Below, piece by piece: positions 1 to 5,679 of a DNA stretch of 5,679 nt. Made by a program: the position numbers and the translations under genes. Within the stretch, counting starts at the first letter, position 1. Every line of letters begins with the position of its first letter. Under the pieces are notes generated by a model. That model did no database searches. It was not told the origin of the DNA and was given only the letters and a program-made list of their open reading frames with translations. The DNA is from Collinsella aerofaciens (GTDB taxonomy: Bacteria; Actinomycetota; Coriobacteriia; Coriobacteriales; Coriobacteriaceae), in contig RKAY01000148.1 of assembly GCA_014846205.1 (NCBI GenBank), positions 1-5,679 on the forward strand, written 5' to 3'.

Positions 1-642
1 CGGCACCACCCAGTCGGCGCGAATGATCTCTTCCTCGCGTTCGCGGGTATAGATGCCATGCTCGGTCAGCAGCACCGGCGCATGGTGAACGCTTGAGCCC
101 AGGCAGGCGAGCAGACCGCCGTAGCCAGTCGAGATGGCATGGTACGCATCGGCCACCGGCACCTCGCTGCCCAGCAGGTAGAGCACGGGCAGCAACATGG
201 AGCGCATGGTGTGGAATGCGTCGGCAAAAGGCGTATACGGGTACTCAGCCAGGCACACGTCGCGAAAGATATCCATAAAGGCGCGGCTCTGCAAAAACGA
301 GAGCGGATGCACGCGGCGGCGCTGGAAGATATCGAACAACACGTCCCAATCCGGATTGGAAAGCGACACCAGGCGACGCAGCGCCTCGCGCTCGCGGTCG
401 TTATAGTCTGCCTCTTCCTGCTCGCCCGAAAGGCGCAGGGCGTCGTCCAGAAACACCTCGTGTACCTCGACCACGTTGCTGGGCAGCTCGTAGACAAACT
501 TGCCGCGGTCGGCAGCATGAGCACCGATCACCCACAGCACAAACTCGTGCTCGGGCATGGCCTGGATATAGCCGTGCATCCAGGTGGACACACCGCCGTG
601 CACATAGGGGTAGCAGCCCTCGAGTACCAAGCAGATTCTCAT
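1..642 (-). CDS. pelF: PelF, Pel exopolysaccharide glycosyltransferase (5' part, cut by window edge)
   Basis: This is the N-terminal 214 codons of a cytoplasmic GT4-type glycosyltransferase; the frame is open to position 1, so the C-terminal half, including most of the nucleotide-sugar site, is outside. PelF polymerises the Pel amino-sugar chain from UDP-sugar donors (family knowledge). Seen here: the start MRICLVLEGCYPYVHGGVST, where LLEG-x-(Y/F)PYV-x-GGVS-x-W is the PelF signature with the glycine-rich loop at residues 16-21, and LLTEHGIYTRERE at about residues 191-203, another hallmark PelF segment. The ATG (640-642) overlaps the pelA stop as ATGA, with AAGGAGG 10 bases upstream. No frameshift is visible. 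Its place after the deacetylase matches the Gram-positive pel order, and pelG, a polytopic membrane transporter, is expected next. The family call is secure; linkage and donor specificity cannot be read from this part. Confidence 0.95.
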   Translation of the reverse strand, partial: MRICLVLEGCYPYVHGGVSTWMHGYIQAMPEHEFVLWVIGAHAADRGKFVYELPSNVVEVHEVFLDDALRLSGEQEEADYNDREREALRRLVSLSNPDWDVLFDIFQRRRVHPLSFLQSRAFMDIFRDVCLAEYPYTPFADAFHTMRSMLLPVLYLLGSEVPVADAYHAISTGYGGLLACLGSSVHHAPVLLTEHGIYTREREEEIIRADWVVP

Positions 643-2519
643 TTGTCGCCACCCTCCTTGCGCGCAATGGTCACCGTCTTGTCCGTGGCTTTGACCAGGT
701 ACAGGTCGCCCGTCAGATGCGTAATCTCGCCACCCGTGACCGCACCCGGCTCGCCGTTGTTGGCGCGGAACATGAGCCACGCTTCGTCGTGGAAATTGCC
801 CAGACTGAGCGTCCAGGCGTCGTCGCTCGTATCCACGCTCACCGTCACGGACGAAAAGCGCTGGATGGCACCCGAGCATTCCGAGCCGGTCTGGTGGCGC
901 AGGTCGGGCGCAGACTTGGTAAGCCAGTCCAGGTAGTCGGTCAGGCCGCCCTTGTAGACCTCCCAGCCCTCCGTAGCGCCGCGATCGGGATCGAGCAGGT
1001 CGTCCGGGTGCATAAAGTGCGTGCTCACGTAGTGCATGTTGAGCTCGGACACGGCAGCCAGGCGCATATAGGAATCGTCGACCATGCCGCCCGAGACAAT
1101 GCGCGGCTGCTCCACGATGCCGTCGCTCGCCACGCCAAACTCTTGCACGTACGGAAGATCGGTGCCGTCCTCAAAATACGTACTGGCGATGGTCTTAATG
1201 CGCGGCACGTCTTCGCCAATAATCTTGCGGGCGCGGGCCGAAAGGATATTTGACGGAGGCACGTAGACCGAGCCATGCGCATTGGGCAGCACCTCGTCCT
1301 GAAAGGCGATAAGCTCGTTGAGCGATGCGACGAGCGTCTCCTTGTTCTTCCACGTCTTGTAGTCGTACAGCGTGCCATAGTCGGTATCCCAGAGTGCCAG
1401 CGGCTGATGGTTGTAGCCGTGAAAGCCCAGCTCTCCCCCCATCTGCAGCAGCATGCCGCCAAAGTAGCGGAACTGCGTGGTATCGGCCTGGCGCGCGGGC
1501 TCGGTCTGGTTGACCGAGTCCTCGTAGTTTTCGATCATCACGCCGGTATAGCGAATGCCGTATTTTTGCGCGAGCTTTTGCAGATCGGGCCACCAGACCT
1601 TGGCATAAAAGTCGGCGATGGAAAGCCCGTAGTCGCGCTTGATGTAGGTGCCGTCGCCCGAGGGCACGGGGCTGGGAAAGTCATCCAGGTAGAAGACGGC
1701 GCTGTTGATGACGGGGTAGGCCGTGGCATCGCCCAGCAAGCTGATCGCCGCGGCGTAAAAACCGCGCATGACCTTGTCGTAGACACCGATATTGCACACC
1801 ACGGTGCGTCCGCTACCGCAGTCATTGGACCAAATGAGTGGGGCGCCCGCGTCGCCGGTCGTTGCCCACACGTGCGCCGTCTCGCGCAGCGATACCGAAA
1901 GCGACGAATCAAAGGGGTCCGAGAGCTCGTAGCGCTCTCCCCCGCCCAGCATAAAGTCCTCGCTCGGCACAATGCTTTCAGCTTTTACATAGTCATATCC
2001 GGCCGATTCAATGCCAATCTTGGGAGCAATCACTTGCAGATAGCTCGAGTTGTCCGGTGGCATGGCGAGCATAAGCGAACCGCCGGCACTCACCCAACTC
2101 ATAATGTCGGTCAGGTGCGCACCGAGCCTATCGAGCGACGGCATAAGCAAAATCACGCGATCAAAGGAAGTCAGCGAGGGGATGGCATCCGCGCCGTCCA
2201 GAGCAAGGTCCACATCGCGGTGCGCGATCTTCATGTCGAGCAGAATCTGGTCAAACTGCTCCTTTACATCCTCGACGCCAGCTTGGTCGGTATCGGTAAT
2301 GACCAGGCACGTGGGCTTTTGGCCAAATATCGCCGAGGAGGCCGGCACCGCATCGTTGGCAGCAAGCATCCCCAGCTTATGCTGGCCCGCACTGTACTGC
2401 ACGCCGGCACGCTCCACCAGCAGCACGGCGGCCATGGCAATAAAGACCACCCACACCACGAGCAGTCCCGTCCAGCGAAAATGGCCCGCACGGTCGCGGA
2501 TATGCTGCACCACGCTCAT
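639..2519 (-). CDS. pelA: PelA(DA): membrane-anchored Pel polysaccharide deacetylase, no hydrolase domain
   Basis: Predicted 626-residue extracytoplasmic enzyme that removes acetyl groups from the Pel polymer. Residues 17-36 form one hydrophobic helix (signal anchor). About 70-250 is a Rossmann/glutamine-amidotransferase-like region (CLVITDTD, FDRVILLMPS, WVSAGGSLMLAM, GRTVVCNIG). About 270-510 is a CE4-like deacetylase barrel: LDDFPSP with D279/D280, HGYNH with H367/H371 as metal ligands, YVPPSN at 419-424 where classic CE4 enzymes have RxPxG, and HFMHPDD at 501-507 as the late histidine motif. About 550-626 is beta-rich, probably a sandwich. The glycoside hydrolase domain that precedes the deacetylase in Pseudomonas PelA is absent. 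I chose the ATG at 2517-2519 over the in-frame ATG at 2541-2543 because it overlaps the pelE stop as ATGA and has GGAGAGGAGG just upstream. I think such proteins are often labelled DUF2194, from memory. Residue roles are inferred from spacing. Confidence 0.9.
   Translation of the reverse strand: MSVVQHIRDRAGHFRWTGLLVVWVVFIAMAAVLLVERAGVQYSAGQHKLGMLAANDAVPASSAIFGQKPTCLVITDTDQAGVEDVKEQFDQILLDMKIAHRDVDLALDGADAIPSLTSFDRVILLMPSLDRLGAHLTDIMSWVSAGGSLMLAMPPDNSSYLQVIAPKIGIESAGYDYVKAESIVPSEDFMLGGGERYELSDPFDSSLSVSLRETAHVWATTGDAGAPLIWSNDCGSGRTVVCNIGVYDKVMRGFYAAAISLLGDATAYPVINSAVFYLDDFPSPVPSGDGTYIKRDYGLSIADFYAKVWWPDLQKLAQKYGIRYTGVMIENYEDSVNQTEPARQADTTQFRYFGGMLLQMGGELGFHGYNHQPLALWDTDYGTLYDYKTWKNKETLVASLNELIAFQDEVLPNAHGSVYVPPSNILSARARKIIGEDVPRIKTIASTYFEDGTDLPYVQEFGVASDGIVEQPRIVSGGMVDDSYMRLAAVSELNMHYVSTHFMHPDDLLDPDRGATEGWEVYKGGLTDYLDWLTKSAPDLRHQTGSECSGAIQRFSSVTVSVDTSDDAWTLSLGNFHDEAWLMFRANNGEPGAVTGGEITHLTGDLYLVKATDKTVTIARKEGGDK
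653..659 (-). promoter_or_regulatory. Shine-Dalgarno of pelF
   Basis: AAGGAGG lies ten bases upstream of the pelF ATG, inside the last codons of pelA (which encode K-E-G-G). The spacing is slightly long, but the match to the anti-Shine-Dalgarno core is full. Confidence 0.7.
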
Positions 2520-3421
2520 CGGGCCTCCTCTCCGTTGCGCCAAAAAGCCAGCTCCTCGCGGTTGGCGGCACTTAAGTACACATGTTGCTTGTCGATCGCT
2601 TCAATCACACGATGGACCTCGTCACCGTCACGGCGCATCACAGCCAAGCGCAGGCAAAGCGTCCACACGTCCTGCTCGTCTGGCGCATCGATCACCAACT
2701 GGCTCGTGACGTCCTCTGCCTTATCGATCACGCCGGCATCGGCCAGCGCCGTGGCATAGCGGATGCGCAGCGCCAGCCCGTCCTCGCGTTCGCAACGACG
2801 CGCGAGCAAGCGTGCATACTGCTGACGCTGAATCTGTGCCACACGGCCCTCTGCCAAACCCGAGTCCAGATAGGCGCCCAAAAAGTCGCAATACGCATCC
2901 AGGTTATGCGAACTGGGGTCGGTCTTAAATGCACGCTCCAGCTGCTGTAGTTTAAGGTCGGACTCCTTGGAGATCTGCGCCACCGCCGTCGCGGCATAGT
3001 GCGCCACCTCTACGTCGTCGTTCAGCTTAGCCGCCTGAAGCTGCGCCAGATACGCATCGGGCTCCTCGGTAAGCATGGAAAGCATTAAGCGGCGCCGGTC
3101 TGCCGGGTCGTTAACGATGAGCGCCTCCTCGAGCGGGATCACGCCTGCATCGGCTTCACGGTCGTGCACCAAGATGCTGCGACGCAGCTCGTCGTTAATA
3201 CGCAGCGACTCCAACGTGGCGTCCTTAAGGTCCGCGCCAAACACGGCGCTGCGCGCGATAAGCAGCAACACCAACAGCGGGCCCCACAACGGCACGAGTA
3301 CCATCACGGCCAGCATATGCCCGCGCACCGGCAGCAGGCCCAACTTCATAAGCGTCCACAACACCAGACAAACCAGTGCATGAATCAGCAGCAAGACAGC
3401 AGCGACGACAAGCGAGATCAA
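2516..3421 (-). CDS. pelE: PelE, inner-membrane helical-repeat scaffold of the Pel synthase
   Basis: 301-residue membrane protein. Residues 3-24 and about 36-56 are two hydrophobic helices separated by a short basic turn (PVRGH), followed by a soluble helical domain. The stretch at about 96-150 (PLEEALIVNDPADRRRLM, EVAHYAATAVAQI) resembles the conserved PelE core. From about 157 to the end the paired helices look like TPR repeats (LERAFKTDP, ALADAGVIDKAEDV, APDEQDVWTLCLRLAV). In Pseudomonas, PelE works with PelD, PelF and PelG in the cytoplasmic-membrane synthase complex; the exact role here is inferred from that. The start is TTG at 3419-3421, overlapping the pelD stop as TTGA. An in-frame TGA lies just upstream and the next in-frame Met is residue 25, which would lose the first helix, so TTG is the only sensible start. 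PelE is poorly conserved, so the name leans on gene order as well as on architecture. Confidence 0.85.
   Translation of the reverse strand: MISLVVAAVLLLIHALVCLVLWTLMKLGLLPVRGHMLAVMVLVPLWGPLLVLLLIARSAVFGADLKDATLESLRINDELRRSILVHDREADAGVIPLEEALIVNDPADRRRLMLSMLTEEPDAYLAQLQAAKLNDDVEVAHYAATAVAQISKESDLKLQQLERAFKTDPSSHNLDAYCDFLGAYLDSGLAEGRVAQIQRQQYARLLARRCEREDGLALRIRYATALADAGVIDKAEDVTSQLVIDAPDEQDVWTLCLRLAVMRRDGDEVHRVIEAIDKQHVYLSAANREELAFWRNGEEAR
2524..2533 (-). promoter_or_regulatory. Shine-Dalgarno deciding the pelA start
   Basis: GGAGAGGAGG ends four bases before the ATG at 2517-2519, within the end of pelE. It favours this start over the in-frame ATG eight codons upstream, which would place the purine tract inside the coding sequence. 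Confidence 0.75.
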
Positions 3422-5550
3422 ACGACATCCCCCTCACCGTCACCGGCAATATGCTGCAGCAGCGCCACGATGTCCTCGCCGTCGACGAGCTCCACCGCAA
3501 TCTGCTTCGCGCTCAGGCGCTTACGGATAATGGGCAGGTCGCACGCCTTTGCCTGGCGCATGAGCAGGTAAAGCACGTCACCATCGACCAGGCCCGCCGC
3601 ATCGCTCTCGCGGATTGCCGACCCAATTGCGCCCACCAGCTCGCCGACAGGCTCCATGCCCGGCACCACGCGCAGGAGCAAAAAGCTTCCCATCTTGCCA
3701 TCTGCCAGCGCCTGCTCGGCCGCGAGCTCTTGGCCAAAGGCCGCCTGCTTGAGCACGCAAGTTCCGTCAACGCAGCGTTTATCCTGCGCCACCGCCTCAT
3801 AATCGAAGGCACGGCCCAGCGCGCTTTCGACCAGGCCGCACAAGATGCGGAACAGGTTTTGGTAATAGAGCGTCATTTGGTTCTCGGCCGCGCGTCGCAC
3901 AAAGATCAACACGGCGGGTGCCCCGTCGCGCTCGATCGTGTATCCAAACATGGGAAGCCCCGGCGTCAGCTTGCGATTCACCCACAGGCTCGAACGACCC
4001 TCGCCGCCCAAAAGGGGCGCAAGCTGATTAAGCGAGAGCGAGCGCGGGGCATCTTCGGCAATCACGGGACTCGCCGCCACCAGACGGGCAAACGCCCCGC
4101 CCGAAACGTGGTAGATCGTCACCGAATCGTTTTCGAGAATCTCGCCCATGAGCTCGCAGCACTTGCGGTAGATGTCGCGCGGATTGAGCACGTCAAGCTC
4201 TTGCGTCACGGCAAAGATCTTGCCAAAGCTATCGTGGCGCCCAACAATCTGGCGCTTGTATGTGCGCTTGTCCTCGATAGCATCGTGGTAGAGCTGTGTG
4301 AGAAACATATTGCGATTACGCACGAGCTCGTTTTGGTCACGCTCGACCTTAATGACCTCGCTGTTGCGCAGCTGCACATAGCCGCACACGGCGCCCACCA
4401 CAAAGTACGCGATAAACGGCAGCCAGTTGGACGGCTCGTAGAACAGACCCTGGAAGGTATAGCCATACTGAGTAAAGTAGCTCACAGCCAAGCCCACCGA
4501 TGCCAACAGCGCCGCAACCAGACCAAAGTCCAGGCCATACAGCGTGCCAATGAGCACGACGTAGAGCAGGCGATAATCGAGCACGTTGAGCTGGGCCGAT
4601 TGGGAGAACAGATGCCCCAGCACCTCAAACAGAACCCAGGAAACGCCCGTCTCTAGGCATTTAATAGGCAGTGTATGCATCTGGATGTGGTCGATGGCGG
4701 CGCGCAAGGGGTTGACCTTCCTTGCGCGGCCAGCATCCCAGCGAGCCTGAATGGTCGACAGGTCGCGCAGAAGATCGTAGCGCTGAAACCAGCCATAACG
4801 AACGCGAACGATGTCGCTGACGGGCAGGGCATAGCCGACAGAATCGCCATAGGCAACCGAGAGCCCTGGGAACAGCGCCTTGAGTGCCTCGCCCACCTCA
4901 CCCACCGTGTGATGGAAGGTATCGGCTACGTCGATCGTCTCAAAGTTACCATTCCAGCTGTCGAAGATACGGCGTACCAGCACCGAAAGCTCCTCGGCAC
5001 ACAGCAGGGGAAACGCCGCATCCTGCGCGCCCTGCAGAGCGGCCGATCCGGTTGAGCATGCGTCGAACAGCGGCACCAAAAACGGGTCCTCCAGCGCGGC
5101 AGACGCGGTATACAGGAACGGCACGCGCAGGATCTTGGTCTGAACGCCCTCGCGAGCAGCGTAGTAGCGGCACAGGTCGTTGGCTGCGTGCGCGATAATG
5201 CCCTTGCCCGTTCGCCCCGCGGCATCGGCGGCACCCTCGGCACCCGCGGGCCCCGCTACATACAGTAGTTGGACCCGGCGACCCGCGCACGTACGAAAGA
5301 CCGAGCGCAGTAGCTCGATATCGCCCACGGTATCGGTATGCGGGGTAAGGTAATTAGACAGGTAGACCACGCGGTCGAACTCGTAGGCCTGCTCCAAGTG
5401 CTGAAGCAGCTCTTTCCACGAGGCATGGGGCGACGACTCATCGCGGCGCGCTTCCTGCGCGGCTACAACCTTAACGTGGTCCCCAGGGAATGCCTTGGCG
5501 CAAAAGTCATCGTCAACATATGCGGTGTTGCCAACAACCAGCACCTCCAT
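3418..5550 (-). CDS. pelD: PelD, c-di-GMP receptor of the Pel synthase with an N-terminal degenerate SDR domain
   Basis: 710-residue fusion protein. Residues 1 to about 260 look like an extended-SDR/NDP-sugar epimerase fold: VLVVGN as strand 1, FDRVVYLSN, VQLLYVAG and ILRVPFLYT, but without TGxxGxxG or a YxxxK pair. Four hydrophobic helices follow at about 301-317, 325-340, 342-360 and 373-391, then a charged linker (about 396-435), a GAF domain (about 440-575) and a GGDEF-like domain (about 590-700). In the last, R647-E-S-D650 is an RxxD c-di-GMP I-site and DGDVL (656-660) replaces GGDEF at the canonical five-residue spacing, so it should bind c-di-GMP but not make it. Four helices plus GAF plus inactive GGDEF is the PelD layout; Pseudomonas PelD (about 455 residues) has no SDR part. 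The ATG at 5548-5550 has AGGGGAGGAG six bases upstream. It is the first gene of the operon and activates polymer synthesis post-translationally. Confidence 0.92.
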   Translation of the reverse strand: MEVLVVGNTAYVDDDFCAKAFPGDHVKVVAAQEARRDESSPHASWKELLQHLEQAYEFDRVVYLSNYLTPHTDTVGDIELLRSVFRTCAGRRVQLLYVAGPAGAEGAADAAGRTGKGIIAHAANDLCRYYAAREGVQTKILRVPFLYTASAALEDPFLVPLFDACSTGSAALQGAQDAAFPLLCAEELSVLVRRIFDSWNGNFETIDVADTFHHTVGEVGEALKALFPGLSVAYGDSVGYALPVSDIVRVRYGWFQRYDLLRDLSTIQARWDAGRARKVNPLRAAIDHIQMHTLPIKCLETGVSWVLFEVLGHLFSQSAQLNVLDYRLLYVVLIGTLYGLDFGLVAALLASVGLAVSYFTQYGYTFQGLFYEPSNWLPFIAYFVVGAVCGYVQLRNSEVIKVERDQNELVRNRNMFLTQLYHDAIEDKRTYKRQIVGRHDSFGKIFAVTQELDVLNPRDIYRKCCELMGEILENDSVTIYHVSGGAFARLVAASPVIAEDAPRSLSLNQLAPLLGGEGRSSLWVNRKLTPGLPMFGYTIERDGAPAVLIFVRRAAENQMTLYYQNLFRILCGLVESALGRAFDYEAVAQDKRCVDGTCVLKQAAFGQELAAEQALADGKMGSFLLLRVVPGMEPVGELVGAIGSAIRESDAAGLVDGDVLYLLMRQAKACDLPIIRKRLSAKQIAVELVDGEDIVALLQHIAGDGEGDVV
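3429..3435 (-). promoter_or_regulatory. Shine-Dalgarno supporting the TTG start of pelE
   Basis: GAGGGGG lies seven bases upstream of the TTG at 3419-3421, inside the last codons of pelD. An ATG lies between them (3426-3428) but is out of frame with pelE, being in frame with nothing conserved. The site supports TTG as a genuine, coupled start. Confidence 0.65.
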
Positions 5551-5556
5551 GGCGTA

Positions 5557-5566
5557 CTCCTCCCCT
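5557..5566 (-). promoter_or_regulatory. Shine-Dalgarno of pelD
   Basis: AGGGGAGGAG on the minus strand, six bases before the ATG at 5548-5550. It is near-ideal in strength and spacing and fixes the start of the first gene, so the SDR-like N-terminus is part of the translated protein. Confidence 0.85.
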
Positions 5567-5584
5567 AAAATCCACTTCTGTCAT

Positions 5585-5613
5585 AGTCAAACATGCGTAT
5601 TTTACGCTGTCAA
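5585..5613 (-). promoter_or_regulatory. Candidate promoter of the pel operon
   Basis: On the minus strand a perfect TTGACA (5608-5613) is followed, after 17 bases, by TTGACT (5585-5590). TTGACT is a poor -10 hexamer but has TG one base upstream (extended -10 form). Transcription would start near 5578, giving a leader of about 28 bases before pelD. An alternative -10 is TAAAAT (5599-5604, 5 of 6 matches), but I see no good -35 at the right distance for it. Identified by eye; the -35 is convincing and the -10 is not. Confidence 0.4.
5595..5607. repeat. Perfect palindrome in the promoter spacer (possible operator)
   Basis: GCGTATTTTACGC has perfect 5-base arms (GCGTA/TACGC) around TTT. It sits directly between the candidate -35 and -10, where a bound regulator would block RNA polymerase. 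At this length a chance occurrence is possible. Confidence 0.4.
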
Positions 5614-5626
5614 CGCGAGTTGGAAC

Positions 5627-5637
5627 GCCTTTAAGGC
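5627..5637. repeat. Second perfect palindrome upstream of the candidate promoter
   Basis: GCCTTTAAGGC has perfect 5-base arms around a single T, with flanking AAC/GTT that could extend the pairing past one bulged base. Its centre is about 31 bases (roughly three helical turns) from the centre of the promoter palindrome, but the two sequences differ. It could be an upstream regulator site or chance. Confidence 0.3.
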
Positions 5638-5679
5638 TGTTTTAAGAACTTTTTTAGAGGATGTGGGGACTTCGAGAGT

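Larger units (their letters stand above)
5551..5679. other. Non-coding leader upstream of pelD
   Basis: This 129-base stretch is more AT-rich than the genes and holds the candidate promoter and both palindromes. Two of the three minus-strand frames meet stops within about 50 bases of the right edge. The third is open for 25 codons to a TAA at 5602-5604 and could in principle be the tail of an upstream gene, but it has no recognisable features. No riboswitch is evident; the leader left by the candidate promoter is too short to hold one. Confidence 0.6.

Noticed and set aside
66..524. Open frame of 152 codons on the minus strand inside pelF
   Set aside because: It is out of frame with pelF, is rich in Cys, Arg and Ser, and lacks the PelF motifs; the true pelF frame is open from 642 to the window edge.
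139..936. Open frame of 265 codons on the + strand across the pelF/pelA junction
   Set aside because: It spans the overlap of two genes with strong family motifs on the other strand and has low-complexity His/Arg-rich composition.
1275..2759. Long open frame of 494 codons on the + strand
   Set aside because: It is antisense to pelA and pelE, has no recognisable domain, and is rich in His, Arg and Ala as expected when GC-rich codons are read from the opposite strand. The minus-strand frames carry clear motifs.
3376..4656. Open frame of 426 codons on the + strand
   Set aside because: Antisense shadow of pelD. The same DNA on the minus strand encodes membrane helices, GAF and the RxxD site, and the + frame shows no domain or ribosome-binding context.
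5627..5656. Possible terminator reading rightward: short stem followed by T-rich sequence
   Set aside because: The stem is only 4-5 pairs with a minimal loop, the T run is interrupted and comes too far after it, and no + strand gene ends here.
5602..5679. Possible C-terminus of an upstream gene (25 open minus-strand codons to a TAA)
   Set aside because: Too short to judge, no recognisable sequence, and it would overlap the best promoter candidate; treated as non-coding.

Overview
The window is a minus-strand Pel-type exopolysaccharide operon in the reduced gene order pelD-pelE-pelA(deacetylase form)-pelF. This is the order described for Gram-positive pelDEA(DA)FG clusters. Transcription runs from the right-hand end towards position 1. 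Three genes are complete and the fourth, pelF, runs off the left edge, so pelG is expected just beyond it. The DNA is GC-rich, the Shine-Dalgarno sequences are strong, and no outer-membrane Pel genes (pelB, pelC) lie between these genes. That suggests a high-GC monoderm. A gut-type actinobacterium such as Coriobacteriia (Collinsella-like) is my best guess, but it rests on general resemblance only.

Layout from right to left: 5551-5679 is a non-coding leader with a candidate promoter and two short perfect palindromes. 3418-5550 is pelD, a 710-residue fusion with a degenerate SDR/Rossmann domain in front of the usual four membrane helices, GAF domain and inactive GGDEF domain. 2516-3421 is pelE, with two membrane helices and a helical-repeat domain, starting at TTG. 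639-2519 is the membrane-anchored deacetylase pelA(DA). 1-642 is the first 214 codons of the glycosyltransferase pelF. Each of the three gene junctions is a 4-base stop/start overlap (TTGA, ATGA, ATGA), so the genes are almost certainly co-transcribed and probably translationally coupled.

How the parts should work together (family knowledge plus inference): c-di-GMP binds the PelD I-site, which is visible here as RESD five residues before a degenerate DGDVL. PelD, with PelE and the expected PelG, then activates PelF, which polymerises an amino-sugar polymer from UDP-sugars. PelA(DA) partly deacetylates the polymer on the outer face of the membrane. The most unusual element is the SDR-like domain fused to PelD. 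It keeps the fold's strand pattern but appears to lack both the glycine-rich nucleotide motif and the YxxxK catalytic motif. It may therefore be a second sensory or binding input rather than a working epimerase.
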